From: Colwellia sp. | GTDB taxonomy: Bacteria > Pseudomonadota > Gammaproteobacteria > Enterobacterales > Alteromonadaceae | Direction of reading: 5' to 3' | Assembly: GCF_013214175.1 (NCBI RefSeq) | Contig: NZ_JABSPA010000003.1 | Coordinates: forward strand, 372,001 to 436,000 | Length of the DNA stretch: 64,000 nt | In this document: positions 37,250 through 46,183 of the stretch, one piece after another | Layout: each line of letters begins with the position of its first letter | Numbering within the stretch: position 1 is the first letter of the stretch | Translations under genes and position numbers: made by a program | The notes under the pieces: model-generated | What the model was told of the DNA's origin: nothing | The model's input: only the letters and a program-made list of their open reading frames with translations | The model's database searches: none

Positions 37250-37849
37250 ATGGCTGAAGTACGTACAAGAATTTCATTAAAAGTTGGCTCTAACAGTGAC
37301 ATTCCAGCAGAAATGCTGTCATTTAATGGCTTAATTACTGATAAAGAGCATGTTGCCTTGATTTTTGCTCAGGCCGATAAGTCACAAAAAGTGCCTCTGG
37401 TTAGAATTCACTCTGAATGTTTAACTGGCGATGTCTTCCATTCTTCTCGCTGTGATTGTGGTGAGCAACTTGATGAAGCTATTGAACTGATGGCAACAGA
37501 AGGTGGTGTAATACTTTATCTACGCCAAGAAGGACGTGGTATTGGTTTGTATAATAAGATTGATGCCTATAAGCTGCAATCTGAAGGAATGAATACTTAC
37601 CAAGCGAATAACCATTTAGGTTTTGGTGATGATCTCAGAGATTTTACTGAAGCTGGGCAGATGCTTGAAGCGTTAAATATCAACACGCTAAAGTTAATGA
37701 CCAATAACCCGATAAAAGCAAAAGCATTGATTGATTATGGCCTGACGGTTGAAAAGGAAGTCAACACCTCTACACATCTTAAAGACGGTAATGAAGATTA
37801 CCTTAAAGCTAAAGTAGACAAAGCAGGTCATAAGCTTACCTTTGATTAA
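37250..37849 (+). CDS. ribA: GTP cyclohydrolase II (riboflavin synthesis)
   Basis: 199 residues, the full length of the stand-alone enzyme. The zinc-binding cysteines are Cys57, Cys68 and Cys70 ([21 protein letters not shown]), and the catalytic/GTP-binding segment is [20 protein letters not shown] (about 91-110). It opens GTP to the first riboflavin intermediate, releasing formate and pyrophosphate. It stands alone, unlike ribBA fusions. A weak ribosome binding site precedes the ATG. Confidence 0.94.
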   Translation: MAEVRTRISLKVGSNSDIPAEMLSFNGLITDKEHVALIFAQADKSQKVPLVRIHSECLTGDVFHSSRCDCGEQLDEAIELMATEGGVILYLRQEGRGIGLYNKIDAYKLQSEGMNTYQANNHLGFGDDLRDFTEAGQMLEALNINTLKLMTNNPIKAKALIDYGLTVEKEVNTSTHLKDGNEDYLKAKVDKAGHKLTFD

Positions 37850-37857
37850 AACTAGTT

Positions 37858-37941
37858 AATTAACAATGTTCAATTAACAATGTTCAATTAACAATGTTCA
37901 ATTAACAATGTTCAATTAACAATGTTCAATTAACAATGTTT
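37858..37941 (+). repeat. 14-bp tandem repeat, six units, after ribA
   Basis: AATTAACAATGTTC repeats five times exactly, with a sixth unit ending in T. It starts 8 nt after the ribA stop codon. There are no spacers, so it is a simple tandem array, not CRISPR. Confidence 0.95.
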
Positions 37942-37955
37942 AGTTAATTATCTTA

Positions 37956-37992
37956 AGTGCCGTTAGCCAACAAATCATTTGCTAACGGCACT
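37956..37992. terminator. Hairpin between convergent ribA and the radical SAM gene
   Basis: AGTGCCGTTAGC and GCTAACGGCACT form a 12-bp perfect stem with a 13-nt loop. There is no proper U-tract, so it may act as a transcript end stabiliser rather than a classical terminator. Confidence 0.6.
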
Positions 37993-38050
37993 CTGGTTTA
38001 CACTTTCATCGTTTACTTGTGCCACTTGTTTTACTTAGCAATAATGTTTT

Positions 38051-38953
38051 TTACAAGCCTCGTTGCCATTCCTGCCTTAAATTAGCATCACTGGGTTGCT
38101 TTAACGCTTGCCTTACTTGGCTCAGCAGTGCTGCTTTATCATTACCTAATACGCCTTTGAGCACTAAGTAATTTGACGCATGGTCAGATCTGAAAATAGT
38201 TTTTTCTAACTCAAGCTCTGATAACAGTATTTCCATTTCAGAAAATAACTCTTGCTGGGTTAATTGCCGATAAGGTTTTAATGATGCTTGGGTAAACCTC
38301 TCAGCAAAGCGTTGTTCACCTAACGGAAAAGACACCACCAGTGTCGATAAATAATTAGGTTGTGCTTCATTCATCAATTTAGCTGAATTAATAGCATGTT
38401 GACGAGACAATTCAGGGCCGCCAAGACCATTTAAAATCATCACTGAGCTTTTCATGCCCGCTTGTTTTATTTTAGTCAGTGCTATTAATGAACTCTGGTA
38501 GGTTTCGCCTTTTTCAATTAACGCCAGTACCTCATCGTCACCACTTTCACAACCAATATACATAAGCTTAAGGCCCAGACTTTGTAACTCGGCCAGCTGC
38601 TCTACCGTCTTATTGGTCAAATTCCTCGGCAAGCAATAACTAGAAACTCTACCTACTTGTGGTAAATGCAACTTTATTAACTCGAGAATTTCTTTTAAGC
38701 GCTTAAATGGCAACATCATGGCGTCACCATCAGCAAGAAATACTCGTCTGGTGGTTATGCCTGACTTGGCAACCTGAATAATTTCTGCTTCAATTTGCTC
38801 AATTTTCTTTGGTTTGAATTTTTTATTTTCGCTGGTATACATATCGCAGAAGGTGCATTTATTATATGAGCAACCATTAGTGACTTGCAATATCAGGCTT
38901 TTCCATTCACTCGGTGGACGAAAAACGGGTTCAACATAATTAAGAGGGTACAT
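38051..38953 (-). CDS. Radical SAM protein
   Basis: 300 residues. The iron-sulfur cluster ligands are Cys28, Cys33 and Cys36 in NGCSYNKCTFCDMY, i.e. CX4CX2C and not the standard CX3CX2C. The GDAMMLP and YIGCESGDDEVL strands fit the SAM-binding barrel. The family resembles COG1032-type radical SAM proteins of unknown substrate. It starts MYPLNYVEP. Neighbours give no pathway clue. Confidence 0.85.
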   Translation of the reverse strand: MYPLNYVEPVFRPPSEWKSLILQVTNGCSYNKCTFCDMYTSENKKFKPKKIEQIEAEIIQVAKSGITTRRVFLADGDAMMLPFKRLKEILELIKLHLPQVGRVSSYCLPRNLTNKTVEQLAELQSLGLKLMYIGCESGDDEVLALIEKGETYQSSLIALTKIKQAGMKSSVMILNGLGGPELSRQHAINSAKLMNEAQPNYLSTLVVSFPLGEQRFAERFTQASLKPYRQLTQQELFSEMEILLSELELEKTIFRSDHASNYLVLKGVLGNDKAALLSQVRQALKQPSDANLRQEWQRGL

Positions 38954-39050
38954 AATATTTTCTATTTAACTAGGACCTCGTCAGTTTATACCAAGTAGAT
39001 TTAAACTGTCGCGTTAAAATGAAGCCGCTTTAATTAGCACTAGATTCACT

Positions 39051-39079
39051 ATTGGCAAGCTGGATTATAACTTGCCAAT
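39051..39079. repeat. 9-bp perfect hairpin
   Basis: ATTGGCAAG and CTTGCCAAT flank an 11-nt loop. It sits 4 nt from the larger palindrome at 39084-39117, so the two hairpins form a tandem structure between two leftward genes. Confidence 0.7.
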
Positions 39080-39083
39080 GATC

Positions 39084-39117
39084 CACGAGTAGCTACTTTT
39101 AAAAGTAGCTACTCGTG
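39084..39117. repeat. 34-bp perfect palindrome without a loop
   Basis: Arms of 17 nt (CACGAGTAGCTACTTTT and its exact complement) meet with no spacer. It lies 80 nt downstream of the acyltransferase stop codon on the minus strand. As RNA it would form a long hairpin; as DNA it could be a cruciform or a dimeric binding site. Confidence 0.85.
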
Positions 39118-39198
39118 TCTGGGTTAGTGTAAATCTTAGCATCCTGGGTGGAAAACCGATCTTTGTCAGAGCCGTTCTCCCTGTCGCTAAATAGGCGG

Positions 39199-40407
39199 TT
39201 AACTTTGTAATCGCAATTGCATGGAATATTTCCTTTTAACTGTTTTCATACCGCAGAGCAGGCGTAGAATATTTACCCGTCGAATCACTTCATAACCAAT
39301 CAAACACCCCATAATTGTCATTGAAAGCAACAATATTGCTTCTAATAGTGGATTTAACAGCAAGGGTTTTAACCACCAGGCGAAAACAATGATTAAGGTC
39401 TGGTGCAAAATGTACCAGGGTAAAATGGCGTTAGTTGCATAACTTAGCTTTGGACTTGGGCGGTTAAGGTAGAAACCGGCGAAGCCGACCACACAAAATA
39501 GCCATGCCCAATGGTTTATTGATAAAATTATGCCATAGAATAGTTTAACTAGTAGGTTAGTCTCGAACTGACTAGCTAGAGCCGTAAAGCTATCATGTCG
39601 GTCTGTAATGATAAAACCGTAAGCTAAAATCGCTACTACCAGTAAAGTTAGTCGCTTCTCAATGACAAATCTCCACCAATGTTTCTGTAAGACAAAGAAA
39701 TAACCTAGGGTGAAAACTAACAAGTATTTTCCGTGATTATACCAATCGTTAATTAATGCATTGGTGGGTGGGTAGTCTTGTCGAAGCATTAACCAAACAA
39801 AAGTTAAGGCTAAAACAGCCATCGATAAAGCTAATGTTGCTGGTATCTTCTTAAGTAATTTACTATTAGCCAAGCTGTTAAGTGGTGCTTTTAATAGGAT
39901 AAAGATAAGGCTATATACCCATAAATAAGGTAAAAACCATAAGTGATTCCAAGTGAGTAAACCTATTATGGTGTGGTGATCGCGCAGTAACTCGGTATTG
40001 GGATTAATATAGCTAGACCAAAAGTTTAAATAGCCTGGCTTTATTAAGCTTTGACTCAGTGCTTCGTAGTAAATTTGGGGCACAACAATAACAAACATAC
40101 CAAATAATAACGGGATTAATAACCGTGTCGTTCGTGATTTAGCCAAGTGCCAAGAGGAATATCGAGGTGGTACTAACGCCAAGGCAATGCCGCCAATAAA
40201 AAATAGCAGCGACATACGCCACGGATTAGTTAATATCATAATATCTTGTAATATGGTTGATGTTTCTTCGCTTTTTATATGCCAGCCCCAGTCGGTTACA
40301 TAGTACATGCCAACGTGGTATAAAATTAAAACACCAAATGCCAACGTTCTCAACCAGTCAATATCATAGTGTCGTTCATTATTATTGTAAGTCATGTCTT
40401 TATCCAT
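39199..40407 (-). CDS. Membrane acyltransferase (acyltransferase 3 family)
   Basis: About 402 residues from the ATG at 40407; another ATG four codons later (40395) is possible, and the open frame extends to a GTG at 40455. About ten membrane segments. The N-terminal DIDWLRTLAFGVLILYHVGMYY contains the family Asp and the His of the acyl-transfer motif, and MSLLFFIGGIAL and SRTTRLLIPLLFGM are typical. It would acylate a surface sugar, glucan or lipid. It is divergent from a membrane LytTR regulator, 100 bp away, that probably controls it. Confidence 0.85.
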   Translation of the reverse strand: MDKDMTYNNNERHYDIDWLRTLAFGVLILYHVGMYYVTDWGWHIKSEETSTILQDIMILTNPWRMSLLFFIGGIALALVPPRYSSWHLAKSRTTRLLIPLLFGMFVIVVPQIYYEALSQSLIKPGYLNFWSSYINPNTELLRDHHTIIGLLTWNHLWFLPYLWVYSLIFILLKAPLNSLANSKLLKKIPATLALSMAVLALTFVWLMLRQDYPPTNALINDWYNHGKYLLVFTLGYFFVLQKHWWRFVIEKRLTLLVVAILAYGFIITDRHDSFTALASQFETNLLVKLFYGIILSINHWAWLFCVVGFAGFYLNRPSPKLSYATNAILPWYILHQTLIIVFAWWLKPLLLNPLLEAILLLSMTIMGCLIGYEVIRRVNILRLLCGMKTVKRKYSMQLRLQS

Positions 40408-40508
40408 TAAGATTTTACCAAACAGTTTGACAAATACCTTCTTGTTGAAAAACACCTAAGTGCTTATGATGACTGGCTTTAGGGATAAACGGTGGAATAG
40501 TGGGATAA

Positions 40509-41375
40509 ATGAATAGCGCTCAATTTAAACAAATCGAAAAAAATAAAACCCTCTACGGCTATCTTGCTGTCAGTGTCTATTTTTTTATCAATAGTATTAT
40601 TAACGCTTCTACTGTTTGGATGGAACACAGTCGCCATGGTGAGTCGAGTATTTCGTTATGGGAACCCTTTACTTGGGAGTTCAGTAGTGCATTAGCTACC
40701 TTGTGCATATTTCCGGCAATAGTTTGGCTTTTTAAACGTTATCCTCCACGCCTTATAGAGATAAAAAAGCAACTGCTGATTCATTTAATTGGCTCAATAC
40801 TCTTCTCCTTAGCGCACGTTTTTATCATGGTTGCCATTCGTGAGGGCGTGTATTTTATCAATAGTGGCAACTATGATTTCGGCTCGATATCTAGAGAGCT
40901 TTGGTATGAATATCGAAAAGATGCCAGGGCTTATCTGTTATTTTTCTTTATCTTTCATATGGTGCAGTACATCTATAGTCGTCTTAAAGGTGAAGCAAGT
41001 CCTATTGCTGAAGATGAAGAGCAAGCTGATAAAAATGAAGAAAATAAAATCCCCAAACATTTTTTGGTGAAAAAATTGGATAAAGAATTCTTAGTTAAAG
41101 TTTCAGATATTGAGTGGCTTGAGTCCTGTGGTAACTATGTGAATTTGCACAGTAAGGGGCGAATATACCCATTGAGGTCGACCTTGGCTAACATAGTAAC
41201 TCGAATAGAAAGCTTGGGGTTTAGCCGTATTCATCGAAGTCATGCTATTAATCATAATGAGATTGAAAGTATCAGCTACCTGCCAAGCGGTGATGGTGAG
41301 ATTTCTTTTAAATCAGGCACTAAGTTAAAGTTATCACGTAGTTATAAAGAGGCGTTTAAAAAGGTATTCAGTTAG
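40509..41375 (+). CDS. Membrane-anchored LytTR DNA-binding regulator
   Basis: 288 residues: four membrane segments in the first 155 residues and a C-terminal LytTR DNA-binding domain (about 185-288: HFLVKKLDKEFLVKVSDIEWLESCGNYVNLHSKGRIY, SRIHRSHAINHNEIESI, KLKLSRSYKEAFKKVF). There is no receiver domain, so it is a one-component system that senses through its membrane part. The ATG lies 100 bp from the divergent acyltransferase start. Confidence 0.88.
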   Translation: MNSAQFKQIEKNKTLYGYLAVSVYFFINSIINASTVWMEHSRHGESSISLWEPFTWEFSSALATLCIFPAIVWLFKRYPPRLIEIKKQLLIHLIGSILFSLAHVFIMVAIREGVYFINSGNYDFGSISRELWYEYRKDARAYLLFFFIFHMVQYIYSRLKGEASPIAEDEEQADKNEENKIPKHFLVKKLDKEFLVKVSDIEWLESCGNYVNLHSKGRIYPLRSTLANIVTRIESLGFSRIHRSHAINHNEIESISYLPSGDGEISFKSGTKLKLSRSYKEAFKKVFS

Positions 41376-41441
41376 CATTAACTGAAGCGACCTTTAGCAG
41401 TGTCGCTCTAGATAGTCGCAAAGAGGTTAAGATAGGAATCA

Positions 41442-41464
41442 CCTGCTAAATATGTGTTAGCAGG
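41442..41464. terminator. Hairpin between convergent LytTR and beta-propeller genes
   Basis: CCTGCTAA and TTAGCAGG form an 8-bp stem with a 7-nt loop. A weak or missing U-tract makes it a modest terminator for the two converging transcripts. Confidence 0.55.
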
Positions 41465-41496
41465 CACTTAAATAAAATAATATTCAATTTTAAGAA

Positions 41497-42597
41497 TCAT
41501 TGACGAAATGAATAGATGGCAACTTTTCCTTTAGCTCCAGCGGCTAAAAATAAGCCTTGGTTACTTGCTAAAGTATAAAAGCCTTGGTCATTTTTTTCTG
41601 CCGAAGTATTAGCTAATATGCGCCAATTTTTCCCCCCATCAAAGGAAATATCATTACTGCTTTTTCCGGTAGCAATGCATATTAATTCTTCACATTGCAT
41701 CGCCGTTCTTAAGCCGTGTTGGCCGGTATCAACAGTACGCCATTGTTCTTGGTCAAAAGTGGCCATGTTGGCGTACTTGCTCGATCTCTGTTTATAATCA
41801 CCGCCGATAATAAAAACCTGCTGTAAATGATTAGTCGCTAAGCTATATCCGCCCGCGGTTGACGTTTCGTTATATAAGGGCACACTGTGTCGTTGCCATG
41901 TTTCACCAAAGTCATTACTGGTATAAATAGAGGCAGATTCACCACCGGTGGCAAACCATGCCTTACCTTGCTCACCAACAATGATGCTATTACCACTTGC
42001 GGCAAATGCTGATTCATTAACAAGTATTTTTGGAATGTTTTGTGCTTGAATACGTCGCCAGGTTTTACCGCCGTCAGTGGTTTTTTTAATAACGTAATAA
42101 CCATCAACAGGGTCGCCCATAAGCAAGCCGTTATTTTTATCCCAAAAAGCGATGGAATCAAAAAAACCTAGTTCATCTTGGTTTTCATATAAAAGCGACC
42201 AACTATCGCCACCATTAATCGTTTTATAAAGTACTGAGTCTTTGCCACTGCCAATGCCCATTACAATAGCCGTATTAGCATCAAATAATTCAATATCTCG
42301 AAAGTCAGTGGCGAGCTCAATGGCTAATGATTTATCCTGCCATGTTTTACCGCCGTTCTGACTGACAAACACCGCATTATTACTGCCGGTGACCCAAAGA
42401 GAGTTACCAATGACTGCACTACCTCGTAATGAAGGCGTAGTGGGTAAAGTGGTATATTGCCACTGTGGTAATTTGTTTATGTTTTCAGCAAAACTTACAG
42501 GTGCGGTGAGTATTATTGTGCAGGTAAATGCGAATACCAAGCACCTTAGTGGTAGTAACAATAACTTATTTATTTTGTTGAACATAGTTAAGTCCAT
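41497..42597 (-). CDS. Exported beta-propeller protein with BNR/Asp-box repeats
   Basis: 366 residues. A signal peptide ends near SFAEN. Five Asp-box repeats are seen: NGGKTWQ, NGGDSWS, DGGKTWRR, DFGETWQR and DGGKNWR, as in YCF48-like propellers. These are binding or scaffold domains, not proof of sialidase. Start at ATG 42597; a second ATG at 42585 is possible. Only 3 nt separate it from the stop codon of the previous gene, so the two are co-transcribed and probably work together at the envelope. Confidence 0.8.
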   Translation of the reverse strand: MDLTMFNKINKLLLLPLRCLVFAFTCTIILTAPVSFAENINKLPQWQYTTLPTTPSLRGSAVIGNSLWVTGSNNAVFVSQNGGKTWQDKSLAIELATDFRDIELFDANTAIVMGIGSGKDSVLYKTINGGDSWSLLYENQDELGFFDSIAFWDKNNGLLMGDPVDGYYVIKKTTDGGKTWRRIQAQNIPKILVNESAFAASGNSIIVGEQGKAWFATGGESASIYTSNDFGETWQRHSVPLYNETSTAGGYSLATNHLQQVFIIGGDYKQRSSKYANMATFDQEQWRTVDTGQHGLRTAMQCEELICIATGKSSNDISFDGGKNWRILANTSAEKNDQGFYTLASNQGLFLAAGAKGKVAIYSFRQ

Positions 42598-42600
42598 TTT

Positions 42601-43527
42601 TTATATCTTGGTGATTTTTGGTTGTTTTGTTACGCGCTCTTTGGTGACTTGGTCGAGTTTAATCATATAGGAGTTTCGACCTATGCCATTAAATTCTTCA
42701 TCGGCAAAAATGATGGTGTTTTCGTCAAAAAAAGTCACTGCTTCTTTTTGGGTAACTATACCTAAATCAATTTTATAGGCATCACCAGAGAAAAAGTCAT
42801 CGCCTTGCCAATTTTCAAATAACCATAAGCGCTCTGAGTCTAATAACACTAACTTAGTTCTATTTGGGCTTAATGCGGCGGAGGTTATCCAACAGAGTTT
42901 TTCATAGGTGGTACAGGTATTAAAGTTACTAACAAAGTCGGCTTGATAATTATCGGCATGATCGCCAATTTTATATAGGTTAGTATCACCATCAAAAGGC
43001 TCAGTACGATTTTTCGAAAACAGATATAAATGTTTTTTGTAAAAAACAAAGGCTTCTAAATCAAAGTTTTTCTCTGAGGCTTTTGGTGGGTAATTTAACT
43101 GCTTAGGGAAAGTGAATTTAATTATTTCAGCTTGAGTTTCGGTACCTTTTATATCGATGGGGTTTTCAATTTTATAAATGGTTAACCATTTACGAATATT
43201 GTCATTATTACCAAAATCACCAATGAAAAAGTGGCCAAAATCATCTTGGGTCATATCCTCCCAGTCCAGGTTTCTTGCATTGGTTATGGTGATTGTCTTA
43301 ACTACTTTACCATCGCTTTGTATTTGATGGACCTGTGCTGAATTACCGCCATCATTAATGGCCCAAAAATTACCGGCCTTATCAACTTCAATGCCAGAGA
43401 TCTCTTTAAGTTTACTATCTAAAGTGACTAATTTACTGCTGTAAAGCTGATGAGTTGCCATTAGGGTAAGGGCTAACACGAGTAAAACACTGATAAGAGC
43501 TATTGCGTAAACCGATTTTTTAATCAT
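42601..43527 (-). CDS. Membrane-anchored propeller-like protein, unknown
   Basis: About 308 residues from the ATG at 43527, preceded by GGA at 8 nt and giving a clean signal-anchor (KSVYAIALISVLLVLALTLMA); the open frame reaches 43593. The exported part has propeller-like repeats (ISGIEVDKAGNFWAINDGGNS, NLDWEDMTQDDFGHFFIGDFGNND) similar to SdiA-regulated or phytase-like esterase domains. The DWED and GDFGNN motifs suggest calcium binding. It is upstream partner of the BNR protein. Confidence 0.7.
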   Translation of the reverse strand: MIKKSVYAIALISVLLVLALTLMATHQLYSSKLVTLDSKLKEISGIEVDKAGNFWAINDGGNSAQVHQIQSDGKVVKTITITNARNLDWEDMTQDDFGHFFIGDFGNNDNIRKWLTIYKIENPIDIKGTETQAEIIKFTFPKQLNYPPKASEKNFDLEAFVFYKKHLYLFSKNRTEPFDGDTNLYKIGDHADNYQADFVSNFNTCTTYEKLCWITSAALSPNRTKLVLLDSERLWLFENWQGDDFFSGDAYKIDLGIVTQKEAVTFFDENTIIFADEEFNGIGRNSYMIKLDQVTKERVTKQPKITKI

Positions 43528-43732
43528 TAATTGTCCAAGTAGGGTAAACACTATTGCCAAGGTTATTGAATACCAGCAATACATTGGCATCAATTTTTAG
43601 TTAAATTCACCCTATCTATTTACTTTGCCGATTTAGATTTGCGATTTAATTTCCCGATAAAATAGCACAGATAGTCTAATTTACGTGCAATTATTTTATG
43701 TTTGCTATTGGATAGGCTGTAGATATAGCTAT

Positions 43733-43767
43733 AACGGACCTGGTATTTATTAACTACCAGGTCCGTT
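43733..43767. repeat. 13-bp perfect hairpin after the M48 gene
   Basis: AACGGACCTGGTA and TACCAGGTCCGTT flank a 9-nt loop. There is no U-tract on the minus strand. It lies between two leftward genes and probably marks the end of the M48 transcript. Confidence 0.65.
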
Positions 43768-43827
43768 GAACTGTATTTATGTACTCGAAGTAATACCCGG
43801 TGTTACAGGCAAAGTTATTTTGAACAC

Positions 43828-44889
43828 TCAATCATTTTTTTTGTTGAACTGCTCTATTAACTTTATTCTTTTTTCTGTTTTAGGATGTGTTGAGAAAAAG
43901 TCATTTATCGCACTTTCTCTGCTGCCTGCACTTTGTTTAAGGTAATACTGTTCTAAATTTCTCATGGCATCAATAAAGCTTTGTAAAGGTATATTATGAT
44001 TGCTTAACTGGGTTAGCGCATAGCTATCTGCTTCTATTTCAAATTCGCGAGAGTAAGCCAAATCTAGCAGTAAAGTAGGAAGTCCTGTTAGTAGGTCAAA
44101 CGTTTCCACGTCACCCGTGATAAATACCACCATGATAGTCAACATAGCATCTTGAATCATGCGCTGAGTCATATGTTTGTGTGATAAGTGACCTAACTCA
44201 TGAAACAGTACTGCAAGTAGTTCATCATCAGATTGGGTTAAATTGACAAAGTCATCAGTAAAAACAATAACACCATTAGGGAGGGCTAAAGCATTCGCTT
44301 TCATGCCGGCTCTAAATACTAACTTAGGTTGTAAGCTTTTATAGCTTAATAAGTAAGGTGCCACTAAAGCTGTTATTTCTTGTTGCCTTTGAGCAGATAA
44401 CTCAGAGGCATCAAAAACAGTTCTATCTAAAATATCTAAACTTGAGATGAGTTGCTGTGAGGTAAATTGTGGCGCATGGTGAGCCATGACTTTTGCTGTG
44501 CTGGGTATGCCATAGATAATCAAACCATATAAAAAAATGATGGTGGCAATTGTTGATAGGCAGATTAGTTTTAAATTATTCTCTAATCGGTATAACCAAG
44601 TATTTTGCTTAGATGAGTATTTTTTTTGCCAGCTGATTATTTTGTCTATTTCATCGTGGTTATCACAGACAAAAAGCTGCGCATCATCAAATGAAATTTC
44701 TCTTGGCGTATTACCTAAACGAGTTTCCACTTTATAATGTTGCTGTTCAAATGATAATATCTCTCGCTGTGTGGCTAAGTGAATACGAGTGATTTTATGG
44801 TCGCTGTTAACCTCTAAACGCGCGATGTGGCGTTTAGAGGTTTTACCATCTAGGTAGATTCCGTCTATAAACATTAATACCAAATCCAT
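43828..44889 (-). CDS. M48 family zinc metalloprotease, membrane-anchored
   Basis: About 353 residues from the ATG at 44889; the frame begins at a GTG five codons earlier. A cytoplasmic-looking N-terminal domain of about 100 residues precedes one membrane segment (LSTIATIIFLYGLIIYGI, 111-128). The protease domain has HELGHLSHKH (His230, Glu231, His234) and the third ligand region EIEADSY (Glu286). It probably degrades misfolded or damaged envelope proteins. It lies next to the yjgN-like gene on the same strand. Confidence 0.88.
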   Translation of the reverse strand: MDLVLMFIDGIYLDGKTSKRHIARLEVNSDHKITRIHLATQREILSFEQQHYKVETRLGNTPREISFDDAQLFVCDNHDEIDKIISWQKKYSSKQNTWLYRLENNLKLICLSTIATIIFLYGLIIYGIPSTAKVMAHHAPQFTSQQLISSLDILDRTVFDASELSAQRQQEITALVAPYLLSYKSLQPKLVFRAGMKANALALPNGVIVFTDDFVNLTQSDDELLAVLFHELGHLSHKHMTQRMIQDAMLTIMVVFITGDVETFDLLTGLPTLLLDLAYSREFEIEADSYALTQLSNHNIPLQSFIDAMRNLEQYYLKQSAGSRESAINDFFSTHPKTEKRIKLIEQFNKKND

Positions 44890-44943
44890 TAAGTTAGTTC
44901 CCACTCAGAGCTTGCCAGCGTTTTGAGAACAAATAGAATTTTT

Positions 44944-45112
44944 TTGCATATAGTCACCCTATATGAAAGAAATTCTTTGCGGTTATCGAATCGTTGGAAA
45001 GCTCCCAAAGGGCGAGTTTAAAAGGCTTACATGCTACGTTATTGATTTTGATAAGGGAGTAACCATTATCTACAATGAATGCCTTGCCTCTAAGCCTTTT
45101 AACTCTCGCTGA
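44944..45112. repeat. Structured element, possible dispersed repeat or RNA
   Basis: The block opens with the near-palindrome CATATAG-TCACC-TATATG. GCGAGTTTAAAAGGCTT (45009-45025 region) and AAGCCTTTTAACTCTCGC (45093-45110) can pair over 16-17 positions, and inside them ATTG/CAAT and GATAA/TTATC can also pair, giving a coaxial hairpin. The same stretch also keeps one frame open for 49 codons (44963-45112). This is what a mobile repeat or structured RNA would look like, and the open frame may be incidental. It sits in the M48-YjgN spacer. Confidence 0.5.
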
Positions 45113-45151
45113 GTGTGAAGAAACTTATTGGAATTGGTATAAGTATTGTCT

Positions 45152-46183
45152 TTAGGCAAAATCAAATACTTGGCCAAACTCTTCGCCTAAGGCGCTGATA
45201 TTTTCTTTTTCAGCGGCAATAAAGTTATCTAAGTCGCCATTTGCGTGCATTGTTAAGCAAGAACAAATGTACTTTGTCATACGAACTTTTGCTGCTGGCA
45301 GGTATAAACCAAGCGTAATAATGGTTAAAAACAAGTTGATTAGAATCACTTTTGTTTGGCCTGTTATGGTTAATTTGGCTTCAAATTTGTGTTCCACTAA
45401 GTTTAAACTTGCATAAAATAGATTGGTAAATGATACCAGTGCATAAACAATTAAAGCGAAATACATGATGCCGAACAGCACTGGAGATATTATGGCAAAA
45501 ACAGGTACAAAATAAGTAATTAATGCAATTGGTACACCGACAACTACGGCAATGCCTAATGCGGTTAAAAATATCATGCCGTAATCTTTATATGTAGCGT
45601 TAAAGTCAAAGTTACTGGTGCCGTAAGCGCTATTGCGAACAAAATATTCGTTGGCTTTTAGTATGGCAAGTGGGTACAAAATACCTAAGGTAAGAATACC
45701 CAATATTGGCCAAATATAGATGACCATAAAGGCTTGTCCATATGAGCCTTTAAAGCGAAATTGAATGTTTTTGTATGAGGACATTCTATTGTTAAAGGCG
45801 ACAGATTGATTAATGAAATATGGAATAGCAATAAGAAGGGCGATAGCAAGAATGCCGGAAATTATTGGCAAGAATATTGATGCGACGTAGTAGGCAATAA
45901 ACGCAGCTAAAGCAATAAGTCGGCCTTTTAATATAGTAAGTGGGTCAGCTAGATAACGAAAATTATCATTGTCTAAGTATAAGTTTGAATAAAAATAGCG
46001 ATTATTTCTTACCGTAGCCCATGCAGAATAAATGCCTAAGGTAACAATGGTTAATAGAATATTTACAATCCAAATTTTAAAGTACTCAATACCGTCACCA
46101 CGAAATTCAAAACCAATTTTTCTGTGAGACTGCGTGGGGGTGTTGGTATTACTTACAGGAGGGGTATCTGCGCTATGCGTCAT
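45152..46183 (-). CDS. yjgN: YjgN family (DUF898) membrane protein
   Basis: 343 residues. FEFRGDGIEYFKIWIVNILLTIVTLGIYSAWATVRNNRYFY is the family signature, repeated in weaker form later (FLTIITLGLYLPAAKVRMTKY). About six membrane segments. Function unknown. AAGGAT precedes the ATG. It is upstream of the M48 protease on the same strand, an association I have the impression is common, suggesting that the protease acts with or on it. Confidence 0.87.
   Translation of the reverse strand: MTHSADTPPVSNTNTPTQSHRKIGFEFRGDGIEYFKIWIVNILLTIVTLGIYSAWATVRNNRYFYSNLYLDNDNFRYLADPLTILKGRLIALAAFIAYYVASIFLPIISGILAIALLIAIPYFINQSVAFNNRMSSYKNIQFRFKGSYGQAFMVIYIWPILGILTLGILYPLAILKANEYFVRNSAYGTSNFDFNATYKDYGMIFLTALGIAVVVGVPIALITYFVPVFAIISPVLFGIMYFALIVYALVSFTNLFYASLNLVEHKFEAKLTITGQTKVILINLFLTIITLGLYLPAAKVRMTKYICSCLTMHANGDLDNFIAAEKENISALGEEFGQVFDFA

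Noticed and set aside
37858-37941. Possible CRISPR array after ribA
   Set aside because: The units are contiguous with no spacers, so it is a simple tandem repeat.
44963-45112. 49-codon gene in the structured block
   Set aside because: No ribosome binding site, and the sequence is better explained by nested inverted repeats; left as a finding, not called.
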